Source: Entelurus aequoreus (taxonomy: Eukaryota > Chordata > Actinopteri > Syngnathiformes > Syngnathidae). Taken from it: 64,000 nt of DNA. The DNA lies in assembly GCF_033978785.1 (NCBI RefSeq), contig NC_084733.1, forward strand, positions 19,451,165 to 19,515,164, read 5' to 3'. Below the pieces are notes generated by a model. It did no database searches, was not told the origin of the DNA, and saw nothing but the letters and a program-made list of their open reading frames with translations. Shown one piece after another: positions 21,573 to 33,124 of the stretch (its first letter is position 1; each line of letters opens with the position of its first letter). The position numbers were made by a program, and so were the translations under genes.

Positions 21573-24287
21573 TATACACTTGTAAATGACGCAATTTATT
21601 CGCAAAAAATAATGATTAAAAGTGACTTTTTCCTCCAAAACTAATTCCAAAAAAAGGATCAGTCACAACAAGGTGCGTTAAGTGAAAACGAATATGATGA
21701 AAAAATAAGACCAAGGCTAATATTTCAAGTAGTGAGACCTCCAGCATCAGAGGCTCTACATCTACATGTTATCAATGATAATAGATTATTTTATGTTTGT
21801 TGAGTTGTTCTCAATTAACAATGACTTGAGAATATTCTTATGCTACAAAAATTGCCTGTATAATTTTTAAATAATTTTCTTAAGAAAAATGTTGAAATCC
21901 CAACAAAGTGCGGCTCTTTCAGAATGCCCAAATTCTCTGTATTTGAATTCAGCGGTTCCACTTTAACCATCTCTCTCTGACAATGTTTACTTGATGGCAA
22001 CAAGTTCTAAGTCCAAGTCCTGCAGAATTACGCCCTGTTGTGGATCAAAAAATTATCTGTGGTTCTCTGAAAGATCGCAAAGATCTCATCTTTTAGTTAT
22101 TAACCGGGTCTTGCATAACACTACAGATGAGAATTATAAATCAATGAGTAAGTATTTGGTCGTTCGTAGTTTTAGAATTAGCTTTTTGTAGCTATGTTGG
22201 GGTTACTTTGTGTAGTCCCTACATGTCAAAAGTGATGGACAATTCAAGGGATCAAGGTTCTTTCTTTGACTGGTCATCCCTACTATCGGTAACCTAAGAG
22301 TTATACCTTCCCAGGCCAAAGACGTTAAGTTGATCTTAAGTCTGGGAAAATTCCACGCTCATCCGCAAGTTTGCCAGCTTGTTCCGATCAACTATAAATT
22401 GTGATTATTAACTGCACTCAAAACGAAAAGCTTCAAACAATGAAGCAGTGTATGACTTGACAGGTGGGCTTAGCGGCTGTCTTTGCGAAGCTCCAAAATC
22501 TTTCAGAGTCACTCTCTTTGGTCAATTTTGAGGCCTTCCTTCCTGAGCAGCTGTTGACAAGATGGGTCTGCTGAGCTCACGGCTAGTTGTTGCGACACAT
22601 CCTGCGTCAGTTCAAGTGTGGTGGACTCAGAATAACAAACTGCTGACACTGTCTCATCAGCATGATGACTAGGAATGCTTATTAGGCTAGTGACAGGCCA
22701 ACAAGAATTGATGTTAAGATGTTATCTAACAAGCAAATACATAGACTTATTATTCCTCTATAATAACAGAGCAGTCCAAGCAAAACATCAGAAAAATATA
22801 GGAATTTCTTTAAAAAACCTTCAGATTAAGTTTCCTCTTGGATATATAAGGATACATAAACATGGACTTAGCCAGAAATGAGGCCAAAGCAAGCACAAAG
22901 ACCTAGTTTTAGCAGTCCAAGGACAAGGAAGCATTCCATATCAACAACATGCATGGAAAGGTAAACATCGAGAGTTAGGGGAGACAGAAGGTAGCTTATC
23001 TATAGCCTCTTTTCATACAGAGATCGGTCAAAATGGCTGCATCAGAGCCAGAAACACAATATTTGTTTGCCTTTTATACAGAACCCAGAAAAAATGGGAT
23101 ATAACTGCAGCTCTGTGCGCTTTCACACAATGACGTCAAGATTTCCATGTTTTAACGTATGACATACTTCACAGTGACAATTGCTTTCAACACAGAAAGG
23201 ATTTTAAAGTTCACATCATTGGGTAGGTCACTTGCTTATAAGTATTTGATTTACAAGCCGTGAAATCTAACATATCAGTCTCTCCATGATTATTGCTGGC
23301 TTTTTCTGTGAAAGTTGTGGCAAAAGTTGCAAAGAAACATAAAATCCACTTGTGAATGAATGAATTTGGTATCATTGTCTTAAGTGTTCTTTGTAACCTT
23401 GACCTAAAAAATGTTTTAAAAAATTGGAAAACAAATACTGTACTGGAGGGACTCACAAACAGTTTGTTGTAAGAACATGTAAGCACCAGGGTCCTCGGCA
23501 GTGGACACTTGTATTTTGCATGATAGGTATTTTTTCTTTACGAAATTCCTTACTCTGACAAAAGAAAAGGATAAAAAACAAAAAAACCTACTGTAGACCA
23601 AGAACAAATGTCCACTCAGAGGATGCTGATTCTCAGGAGACTATGTCAAAGTTTTATTCTGCATTTAAGCGGTCTAATCCAACTTATTTTTACATGATCA
23701 ACTGGGAGTGTTTAAACAAACACAGGAAATGATGCAACAGCCCCAAACATTGCTGGCTTTTCTTCTCACCACTAAGAAGATAATGTTTTCTCTAGCCTTA
23801 AGTCCAAAAAAACCATAATCCCAGCTGTGTCACATGAGATATTATGTTGAAGACAGGACATTTCAGGACAGAAATCAAAGATGGAGTCTCATTCCGCAGA
23901 GAAGTAAACCACGTCAGTTGCTTTTCATGGTTCGTATCAGCCGGTGAGTCCACCGAGGGTACACACGCTGATTTATAAACTCACACACGCACACACACAC
24001 ATACAAACATGTAAATGTTTTTTCTGGTGACGTCAGGTTCCAGACTGTTGGCATTTTAGCTGTCCTGCAGCGTACAATACAGTACAGTCGCTCTTTATGG
24101 ACAATCCACTTTGCCCTTCCCCGGAGAGCAACTGGAGGAAAACATAGCAGTGATGCTGGTTTAAGCCGCTCTCCAGACTCCAGGCTGTGTTTTTCTACAG
24201 TGGCTTATGCTTTGGAAGGTAATGGCGCTTGCTACAAATATTTCTTGTGAGGAATGGCTCACAAAAGTAAAACAAAGAAGGACTCCT
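21570..24287. other. Intronic sequence without recognised repeats
   Basis: 2.7 kb with no transposon termini, no convincing exon and no RNA gene. It is AT-rich with a few short homopolymers. Open frames are below 95 codons and unsupported. Confidence 0.45.
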
Positions 24288-24355
24288 GAATACACAGTAT
24301 GTCACGAAAGTGAGTACACCCCTCACATTTCAGCAACCGTTTTCTTATCAGATAT
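24288..24355. mobile_element. Tc1-like terminal repeat fragment
   Basis: CACAGTATGTCACGAAAGTG then AGTACACCCCTCACATTTC is a typical fish Tc1-type terminus. Only this one end remains. The element at 24357 is joined to it. Confidence 0.6.
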
Positions 24356-24356
24356 A

Positions 24357-25407
24357 CCGTATTTTACGGACCATAGGGCGCACCAGATTATAAGGCACAC
24401 TGCAGATGAATGGTCTATTTTCTATCTTTTTTCATACAAAAGGCGCACCGGATTAAAGAAGTCATATTATTATTTATTTTTTTCTAAATGGAAAACACTT
24501 CCTTGTGGTCTATATAACATGTAACGGTGGTTCTTTGGTCAAAATGTTGCATAGATTATGTTTTACAGATAATCTTCAAGCCGCTTTCTGACAGTCGCTT
24601 CAAGATGGGCCGTTTTGTTGGCGGGAAACAACAACAAGGCAGGAAATGCGTCCCGTGAAAAAACGTCCGACCGGAACTCTAATAAATAAAGTTCCTTGGG
24701 TCAATAATATAAACTCACTACACCGGTATGTTTTAGCGCTTTCATGGCGAGTTTACTGACAAATATAAGTAAGAACTTTACACTACTTTATATTAGAAAT
24801 GGCAACAGCGGAGGATGAATGCCCCATAACAAGTAGATAGAGAAAAAGAAGAAGCCTAACGACTATGTTGTCGGCACGGACTACAAAGGCGGACGCACAC
24901 AATTTTTCAGCATTTATGAAGATCCCAAATACAGATCAGCAGGTACCAGAAGGTAAGAAAAGTTGCTTTTGCATAATATTGCGAAACAAAACACCAGATA
25001 ATATATCTTATCTTATACACACACCATAATAATACTCGTATGTTTAATGTGCCGACAATCCACCAAGCGGAGAGGCTTCATAGCTTACCAAAGTCGTACT
25101 AAAACATTTTGATAGATTTTTGAGCGCCGTGTGTACAGTTCTATATTTTCAATGGAACATATAAAATGTTGGTGTTGTTTACTTGAGTGATATTGCCATC
25201 ATATCTCTTACCACGTATCTCTTATGTTTAACTGCCATCTACCGGTCCCATTTATAATTGCACCATGTACCAAATAAAATTGCTTCGAGGTCGGTTAGCA
25301 AAACCAGAATTATTCTGTACATTAGGCGCGCCGGGTTATTAGGCGCACTGTCGAGTTTTGAGGAAAAAAAAGGATTTTAAGTGCGTCTTATAGTCCGGAA
25401 AATACTG
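24357..25407. mobile_element. Non-autonomous TA-flanked element (GGCGCAC variant)
   Basis: The ends CCGTATTTTACGGACCATAG and CTTATAGTCCGGAAAATACTG, flanked by TA, are inverted with a few changes. Subterminal AAGGCGCACCGGATTA occurs on one side and ATTAGGCGCGCCGGGTTATT on the other. The inside shares CACTTCCTTGTGGTCTA and GGTGGTTCTTTGG with 33165-33290. There is no transposase. It is 1.05 kb. Confidence 0.8.
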
Positions 25408-27514
25408 TACTACATATACTACTATACTACAGTGTGCAGCATGAGTTATTATCCACAGAAAATGAGACAACACACAGCTATTGTTAGGGATGGGAATCAA
25501 AAAACAGATCCCAGTGTACCAATTCCTTGGAATCACCATTTTTTCAAATGATTCTTTTAACAGATCTCCCGGGTGAGGATGACGTCATCACGCAAGGTGT
25601 GTAATGACTTCAGACAGCAACACGGCGGCGGCCGGGCAAAAGAAGCGCTCCGAAGTTTGCCGACATTTTACAAGAAAAGATTGCAACTTTAAGCTTACCA
25701 TGGCATTTTTAATACTATGTATTCTTTTATTAATAACACTTGCTTTCCCCTTTATGTTTACTCCCTTGTGAAGCTGATGGAAATGTTAATTTCTCTAGAA
25801 GGAGAATAACGTATCTTTCTACTGTATGTTCTTTCAGCATTTTCTCAAGCACAATTCAACTCAACTCAAAGTACAATTCCAGCAATAAAACATCAGTAGA
25901 AGAGGACAAACAATAAAATACTAGCGGCTTACCTTCTTTTTGAGTGCCGGTATCTGCGAGCGTGAAGTGGACCTACACTTCTGTGTTTACGATTTAAGCT
26001 CCATAATGTAGACATGGTGTGTCTGGCCCAAGAAGGAGCCGCAAAGTCCTGGTGACACAACTATAGCAAAAAGTGGTGAAAACCTGGACAACACGTAATG
26101 TACAGATTCTTGTTCTCTATGTTTTACAATAAACATATACTATGCAATATGAAATTGCCATCAATCTTCTGTAGGGGACATCAGCAGACCCACCTACATT
26201 TTGGAGCTAAATGTTCCAAAATATACTGAAACTCGCTAGAAAACAGGCCTGAAATTAGTAGCGTCTATTCTGGGTGGAATTTTATTTGTAGGCATAATTT
26301 TTAGGTCCAGAAATATGAAGTAAGTCCCATTGTTTTCAGCATTAGATGTGCCCTTTTTCCTAAATTTGGGGTGAAAATAACAATGTTGATTTATTGTCCA
26401 AATAAAATAAGATCAAGACAACCATGAACATGCGCAACCTCCCCATTGGAACAATGTCCTATAGTGCTGAAGTGTTTGTGGTTCATGCGCTTTGTGCGGC
26501 GAGATAAGCCTATCAGCTTCCATCATCACTAAACAAGATTGAGCAAAGTACATTTAGCAGGGAAATACAAACAAATTACTTGAGGCCAGGCTCTATATCT
26601 GCTGTTTGCGGAGACCCGTAGCAGGGAAAGGGTCTAAAAGATCTTGTTCCGCCACTTCCACACGGGGCCAGGCAAAACAATACGCTATTATCTCTGCACT
26701 AATGCTGTTCTGCAAGTCTCAATTCCGCTGTGTCACACTGTAAACACAAGGAAAAGATAACAATGGCCGTAGAGAAGCAAAAACTTCCTTGAAACAAGTG
26801 GTGCGATTGTCCCCAAAATTCTGTCTGCTTGTAAGCTCTTTCCAATAACAGTGTTCAGCGGTACCCTTGCACCGCAAACAAGCTTGCATTAGCTCTGGTT
26901 ATTGATTGGCTCTCCTAAACCCTCGCCGGTGACCCCTCAGGTCATGATTTATGTATTAAGCCGCTTTTAAGAAAAATCCATTTTCCTGTTGAGCCGCCCC
27001 CCCCCCGATGAACGCCTAATGCGGCACCGTGCCGGTAATCAGAGAAGGGGCTGTATGTTTGATTTTGACACCCCCAACACCACCCGCCCCCTCTTGCAGT
27101 TCACACCACTGCAACTTGTCTTCCAACACCTCAGCTCTCGAATCGATATAACAGAGCTCCCGATTCGACTGGAGATTTCTGCATCCTGCCGCCAGCCTAG
27201 TTGCTGCACACCTTACCTCGAACCCTGGCAGCAGCATAGAGCTTGATCGAAAAAGGCCGAAAGAAAGTGCAAAGACAATGCAATAAAAACAAAGCTCAAG
27301 GACGAATGGGGATGTTTGGATTGTTGCTTGAAGCGCAACTCCTGTCTGGTGATGTCAGTCACAGTGAATGAGAACATTTTCTAAATAATGTACCAGATTT
27401 TCCTATACAATGTTATGCACTTCAATTAGGCAAAAACTTACATATTTTAGTTGTGGCTTGTTCTTTTAAAATTCCTCATTTATATGTTAGCAAGCAGGAG
27501 TATGCAACAGTTAC
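25408..27514. other. Intronic sequence with a possible hAT end
   Basis: TAGGGATGGGAATCAAAAAA near 25487 resembles a hAT terminus but its partner is not found. 25900-27514 has no repeat ends. 26980-27240 is C-rich and repeat-poor, and could be regulatory. Confidence 0.4.
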
Positions 27515-27518
27515 TTAA

Positions 27519-28829
27519 AGGCCTACTGAAATGAATTTTTTTTATTTAAAAAGGGATAGCAGATCCATTCTATGTGTCATACTTGATCATTTCGCGATAG
27601 TGCCATATTTTTGCTGAAAGGATTTAGTAGAGAACATCGACGATAAAGTTCGCAACTTTTGGTTGCTGATAAAAAAAAGCCTTGCCTGTACCGGAAGTAG
27701 CGTGACGTCAAAGGTTGAAAGGCTCCTCACATTTCCCCATTGTTTTCAATGCAGCGAGAGCGATTCGGACCGAGAAAGCGACGATTACCCCATTAATTTG
27801 AGCGAGGATGAAAGATTCGTGGATGAGGATGTGAGAGTGAAGGACTAGAGTGCAGTGCAGGACGCATCTTTTTTTTGCTCTGACAGTAACTTAGGTACAA
27901 GCTGGCTCATTGGATTCCACACGCTCTCCTTTTTCTATTGTGGATCACGGATTTGTATTTTAAACCACCTCGGATACTATATCCTCTTGAAAATGAAAGT
28001 CTAGAACACGAAATGGACATTAACAGTGACTTTTATCTCCACGACAATACATCGGCGAAGCACTTTAGCTACGGAGCTAACGTGATAGCATCGGGCTTAA
28101 CTGCATATAGAAACAAAAGAAATAAGCCCCTGACTGGAAGGATAGACAGAAAATCAACAATACTATTAAACCATGGACCTGTAAATACACGGTTAATGCT
28201 TTCCAGCCTGGCGAAGGTTAACAATGCTGTTGCTAACGACGCCATTGAAGCTAACTTAGCAACGGGACCTCACAGAGCTATGCTAAAAACATTAGCTATC
28301 CACCTACGCCAGCCAGCCCTCATCTGCTCATCAACACCCGTGCTCACCTGCGTTCCAGCGATCGACGGTGCGACGAAGGACTTCACCCGATCACCGATGC
28401 GGTCGGCGGCTAGCGTCGGATAGCGCGTCTGCTATCCACCTCAAAGTCCTCCTGTTTGTGTTGCTGCAACCATCCGCTAATACACCGATCCCACCTACAA
28501 CTTTCTTCTTTGCAATCTTCATTGTTCATTAAACAGATTGCAAAAGATTCACCAACACAGATGTCCAGAATACTGTGGAATTTTGAGATGAAAACAGAGC
28601 TTTTTGTATTGGATTCAATGGCGTCCGAATACTTTCGTTTCAACGATTGACGTCACGCGCATACGTCATCATACATAGACGTTTTCAACCGGAAGTTTAG
28701 CGGGAAATTTAAAATTGCACTTTATAAGTTAACCCGGCCGTATTGGCATGTGTTGCAATGTTAAGATTTCATCATTGATATATAAACTATCAGACTGCGT
28801 GGTCAATAGTAGTGGGTTTCAGTAGGCCT
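27519..28829. mobile_element. TTAA-flanked DNA transposon, copy 2 (inverted relative to copy 1)
   Basis: TTAA at 27515-27518 and 28830-28833 flanks inverted AGGCCTACTGAAATG and GGGTTTCAGTAGGCCT. It aligns along its full length with 8206-9520 in reverse orientation. The related open frame is broken into 27663-27848 and 27938-28423 (WITDLYFKPPRILYPLENES). About 12 amino-acid changes against about 6 silent changes separate the two copies over 140 codons, so no protein-level constraint is visible. Confidence 0.87.
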
Positions 28830-28833
28830 TTAA

Positions 28834-28994
28834 CCTTATTCTGCAAGATTTTGCACAGCAGGGTGTCATGATCTGTTTCTGGTTGCCCTGTTTCCCATGT
28901 GCTCGTTTGTGTCCTGAGTTGCACCTTTGTCTTGCCCTGACCCTGATTTCCTCAAATCAGCTCTCTCCTTCCTCTTGTGTATAGTCTAGGTGTA
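28834..28994. other. Short intronic spacer, possibly LTR-derived
   Basis: TGTCATGATCTGTTTCTGG at 28864 resembles the first bases of a retroelement LTR, but it is interrupted by the Tc1 insertion and cannot be proven. Confidence 0.25.
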
Positions 28995-28996
28995 TA

Positions 28997-30591
28997 CAGT
29001 GGAGCAAAAAAGTATTTAGTCAGCCACCGATTGTGCAAGTTCTCCCACTTAAAATGATGACAGAGGTCTGTAATTTTCATCATAGGTACACTTCAACTGT
29101 GACAGATAGAATGTGAAAAAAAAATCCAGGAATTCACATTGTAGGAATTTTAAAGAATTTATTTGTAAATTATGGTGGAAAATAAATATTTGGTCAATAA
29201 CAAAAATTCAACTCAATACTTTGTAATATAACCTTTGTTGGCAATAACAGAGGTCAAACGATTACTATAGGTCTTTACCAGGTTTGCACACACAGTAGCT
29301 GGTATTTTGGCCCATTCCTCCATGCAGATCTTCTCCAGAGCAGTGATGTTTTGGGGCTGTCGCCGAGCAACACGGACTTTCAACTCCCTCCACAGATTTT
29401 CTATGGGGTTGAGGTCTGGAGACTGGCTAGGCCACTCCAGGACTTTCAAATGCTTCTTACGGAGCCACTCCTTCGTTGCCCGGGCGGTGTGTTTGGGATC
29501 ATTGTCATGCTGGAAGACCCAGCCACGTTTCATCTTCAAAGTTCTCACTGATGGAAGGAGGTTTTGGCTCAAAATCTCACGATACATGGGCCCATTCATT
29601 CTTTCCTTAACACGGATCAGTCGTCCAGTCCCCTTAGCAGAAAAACAGCCCCAAAGCATGATGTTTCCACCCCCATGCTTCACAGTAGGTATGGTGTTCA
29701 TGGGATGCAACTCAGTATTCTTCTTCCTCCAAACACGACGAGTTGAGTTTATACCAAAAAGTTCTATTTTGGTTTCATCTGACCACATGACATTCTCCCA
29801 ATCCTCTGCTGTATCATCCATGTGCTCTCTGGCAAACTTCAGACGGGCCTGGACATGCACTGGCTTAAGCAGGGGGACACTGCAGGATTTGATTCCCTGT
29901 CGGCGTAGTGTGTTACTGATGGTAACCTTTGTTACTTTGGTCCCAGCTCTCTGCAGGTCATTCACCAGGTCCCATCGTGTGGTTCTGGGATTTTTGCTCA
30001 CCGTTCTCATGATCATTTTGACCCCACGGGATGAGATCTTGCGTGGAGCCCCAGATCGAGGGAGATTATCAGTGGTCTTGTTTGTCTTCCATTTTCTGAT
30101 AATTGCTCCCACAGTTGATTTTTTCACACCAAGCTGCTTGCCTATTGTAGATTCACTCTTCCCAGTCTGGTGCAGGTCTACAATTTTTTTTCTGGTGTCC
30201 TTCGACAGCTCTTTGGTCTTGGCCATAGTGGAGTTTGGAGTCTGACTGTTTGAGGCTGTGGACAGGTGTCTTTTATACAGATAACGAGTTCAAACAGGTG
30301 CCATTAATACAGGTAACGAGTGGAGGACAGAAGAGCTTCTTAAAAAAGAAGTTACAGGTGTGTGAGAGCCAGAGATCTTCCTTGTTTGAAGTGACCAAAT
30401 AGTTATTTTCCACCATAATTTACAAATACATTCTTTAAAATTCCTACAATGTGAATTCATGGATTTTTTTTTCACATTCTGTCTCTCACAGTTGAAGTGT
30501 ACCTATGATGAAAATTACAGACCTCTGTCATCATTTTAAGTGGGAGAACTTGCACAATCGGTGGCTGACTAAATACTTTTTTGCCCCACTG
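28997..30591 (-). mobile_element. Complete Tc1-like transposon with intact transposase
   Basis: It is TA-flanked (28995-28996, 30592-30593) with inverted repeats of about 200 bp beginning CAGTGGAGCAAAAAAGTATT on the left and ending TTTTTTGCCCCACTG on the right. The two repeats differ at only a few positions by eye. The length of 1.6 kb and the full-length frame mark it as the youngest and only apparently complete transposon here. Confidence 0.95.
29213..30226 (-). CDS. Tc1-like transposase, intact
   Basis: Predicted cut-and-paste transposase that binds the terminal repeats and inserts the element at TA. The frame has 337 codons with no stop or shift, the usual length for the family. The start MAKTKELSKDTRKKIVDLHQ is a typical Tc1 opening. 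The N-terminal paired-like helix-turn-helix (about residues 5-110) contains GVKKSTVGAIIRKW and a GRPR-like linker (SGAPRK, 58-63). The catalytic triad is complete: D150 in MWSDETK, D241 in FQHDNDPKH and E276 in NPIENLW, with 34 residues between the last two (DD34E). It ends ANKGYITKY. Whether it is active or expressed cannot be read from sequence. Confidence 0.95.
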   Translation of the reverse strand: MAKTKELSKDTRKKIVDLHQTGKSESTIGKQLGVKKSTVGAIIRKWKTNKTTDNLPRSGAPRKISSRGVKMIMRTVSKNPRTTRWDLVNDLQRAGTKVTKVTISNTLRRQGIKSCSVPLLKPVHVQARLKFAREHMDDTAEDWENVMWSDETKIELFGINSTRRVWRKKNTELHPMNTIPTVKHGGGNIMLWGCFSAKGTGRLIRVKERMNGPMYREILSQNLLPSVRTLKMKRGWVFQHDNDPKHTARATKEWLRKKHLKVLEWPSQSPDLNPIENLWRELKVRVARRQPQNITALEKICMEEWAKIPATVCANLVKTYSNRLTSVIANKGYITKY

Positions 30592-30593
30592 TA

Positions 30594-31140
30594 CATGCTC
30601 CTGGCCTGTCAATCATTCTGAGTAGTTCAACAAATCAGGATGCGGGGAATTCACAGTGCCCTCCTACTACAACCAAGCTCCCATGTTGTTCCATGAACAA
30701 TCATGCGTGAGCATTGAGACAAAGACCGAAAATCAGTAAAATTGCCGTCCATTTCAGAAAAAAATGGTTTCGAGGTGTGCATAGGGCACTTGTAATGCAG
30801 ATATACATTATCCAGAAAGAGTGTAAAGACAAAACTCATCTCATTTCCAAAACCGATGACAAGCTATGAAAAATGTCTTTATTGGCTCAAACTTGTGGGA
30901 GACATCATTTTCAGCTCAATGTGAAGAATATCAACAAACTGTTTGTTCAAAGTTTAGTTCAATAAGTAAATTAAAAATTTAACATTCAGGAAAATTCATA
31001 GTACCAGCACACACAAAGGATTACACACTTTCCTTTTTTCAAGTTGTTTTGATCGTCGACGACACGTCTATTTGTGCCATTACATGCCTACTGAAAAAAC
31101 GTTTAGTTTTTCTTTTTAATGAAGGATAAAGCGCTAACTT
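30594..31140. other. Intronic sequence, nothing recognised
   Basis: No repeat ends or gene features were seen. Confidence 0.45.
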
Positions 31141-31146
31141 GTAAAT

Positions 31147-31435
31147 AAATGATAAATGGGTTATACTTGTATAGCGCTTTTCTACCTTCAAGGTACTCAA
31201 AGCGCTTTGACAGTATTTCCACATTCACCCATTCACACACACATTCACACACTGATGGCGGGAGCTGCCATGCAAGGCGCTAACCAGCACCCATCAGGAG
31301 CAAGGGTGAAGTGTCTTGCCCAAGGACACAACGGACGTGACTAGGATGGTAGAAGGTGGGGATTGAACCCCAGTAACCAGCAACCCTCCGAGTGCTGGCA
31401 CGGCGACTCTACCAACTTCGCCACGCCGTCCCCTT
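31147..31435 (-). mobile_element. tRNA-derived V-SINE-like element
   Basis: Minus-strand order: GGGGACGGCGTGGCGAAGTT (tRNA-like head), box B GGTTCAATCCC at 31358-31368, a central TGTGTCCTTGGGCAAGACAC block (31315-31335) typical of the V-SINE superfamily, then CAAAGCGCTTTGAGTACC and a tail AAAAGCGCTATACAAGTATA with ATTTATCATTTA repeats. It is full length, about 290 bp. Confidence 0.88.
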
Positions 31436-33124
31436 GCGGTGAAATGTAACAATTTATACATAACTTCACTCCTTTCATATGGCTATGTATCAGGTTGATT
31501 ACAGTTAGTAACATAAGGCACCTTCTATTGATCGCCAGCACTTCACATCAACACGCACGTTGCAATTTCCGCTTTCCGGAATATGGATGTTATTAATGTA
31601 GCCTTTGGTTAAGTATCAGCCCCGTCTTATGTGATTGATTCGAAAGATTTTCAGCATCACTATGGAAGGATATTCGGAATTTGTTTAACATTTGTGCCAC
31701 TGATTGCTCATCGTCTGCCATCTTTGACGAAAGAAAGCCTGTAGGTCATGACAATCATAACCAAGGGGGCGCAGTCGCAAGTCAGAAGCGTGCATTGGGT
31801 TGTCTAATTAGTCTGCCTATTTAGTTCTCAGTTTGCCGTCTAGTCTATGTCCGGTCGTCATGCGGTGAGTTCCTCTTCAAGCTAGTGTTAGCGTTCATGC
31901 TCATAACTTTTCAATTGGTTTTGTGTGTTTTAGACATTTCAACTTGGACATTTCGGATCTTGAGTTACTCCCATATTTTTTGAAAAAAGATTTCTAAGCA
32001 GCACTTCATGGTGGCTTTGTCCTTGCTACCGTGCATTTGGGTCCACCTCATTTTGGCTTTACTGATCTTTAAGCACACATATATTCTCTTGGGCGAATTA
32101 TAAAAAAATATTGGTTGTAGTATCGACAAGTTGTTATTATTAAGTCTATTGTGTTTATCGTCAGTAGTTTATGTACAATGTGTCAATCCTATGACTCCTG
32201 GGAACTAGCGTCCTCTGCAGTGAACATTTTGTTGATGTTGTTGTTGCCATTCTGGAAAAGAATAGCCCCGTTATGCAAAACAAAAATTTCCATCTCATAT
32301 GAAAGTGGCTCTTAGGTAAATAACTAATGTATATAATTTGTTGTTTAGGTCTTAAACTAAAATGTTCTTGAGTCTGTTCATTCTTTTTTGTTCTGACCCA
32401 TTATGTATTGGTAATGTTAAGAAATGAAACACTTTTCTTCCATCTTTCTCGCAGTTCAAAATGAAATGTTCATGGAAGACATTGAAAGGGTTTCTACAAT
32501 GTATAATGTATGCTAATTCCATAAAATGTGTTTGGTCTGTGCTCTACTGAGTACGATTCTGGGTTATGGTAACAATAAATACAGAGCTCGATGATTTTGG
32601 AAGACTTCCTCTTACTCATGTTGCTCTATTAACGGTCAATATCAACTTCTTTATATACTTTACAAATAGTTATCTGCAAAAGATGAAATCTGGATGTTCT
32701 AATCTGATTATCTTTCCCCATGTTTCATAAAATGTACGAGTATGAGGGGAGAAAATGCAAGTTGAAACTAACATTTCCATCCTCTTCAACGCCGAGGCTC
32801 ATGGTGACAGAGATGTCACGCTGTTGTTAATTAAATCTGTCCAAAGGGGAACGTAGATATCATCTATTGTTCGTCATCTCTCTAATGAGCTTAAATGTCT
32901 TTGTATGCCTTCGTCACTCTCAAAAGGTTACGCAGTAGTAGATGTCACCAACTACGAAAAAACATTGCAACGTGAGGATTGGATGCATGCCATTTTTGAC
33001 TTAAATGACCTCAAACTTCTTGCAGCTTGACCTAGATGACTGTGCTGAAGTGCTAAAGCCACCATTGGATTTCTTGCTGTTGCAACGCTATACAGTATAT
33101 AAGACCACCTGTGAGGTAAACTCT
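31436..33124. other. Intronic sequence, possibly with an old LTR remnant
   Basis: No termini. GTGCATTTGGGTCCACCTC near 32033 resembles the end of some fish retrotransposon LTRs. The rest is AT-rich and unremarkable. Confidence 0.35.

Noticed and set aside
29307..30245. A 312-codon plus-strand frame
   Set aside because: It is the antisense shadow of the intact Tc1 transposase and has no family features of its own.
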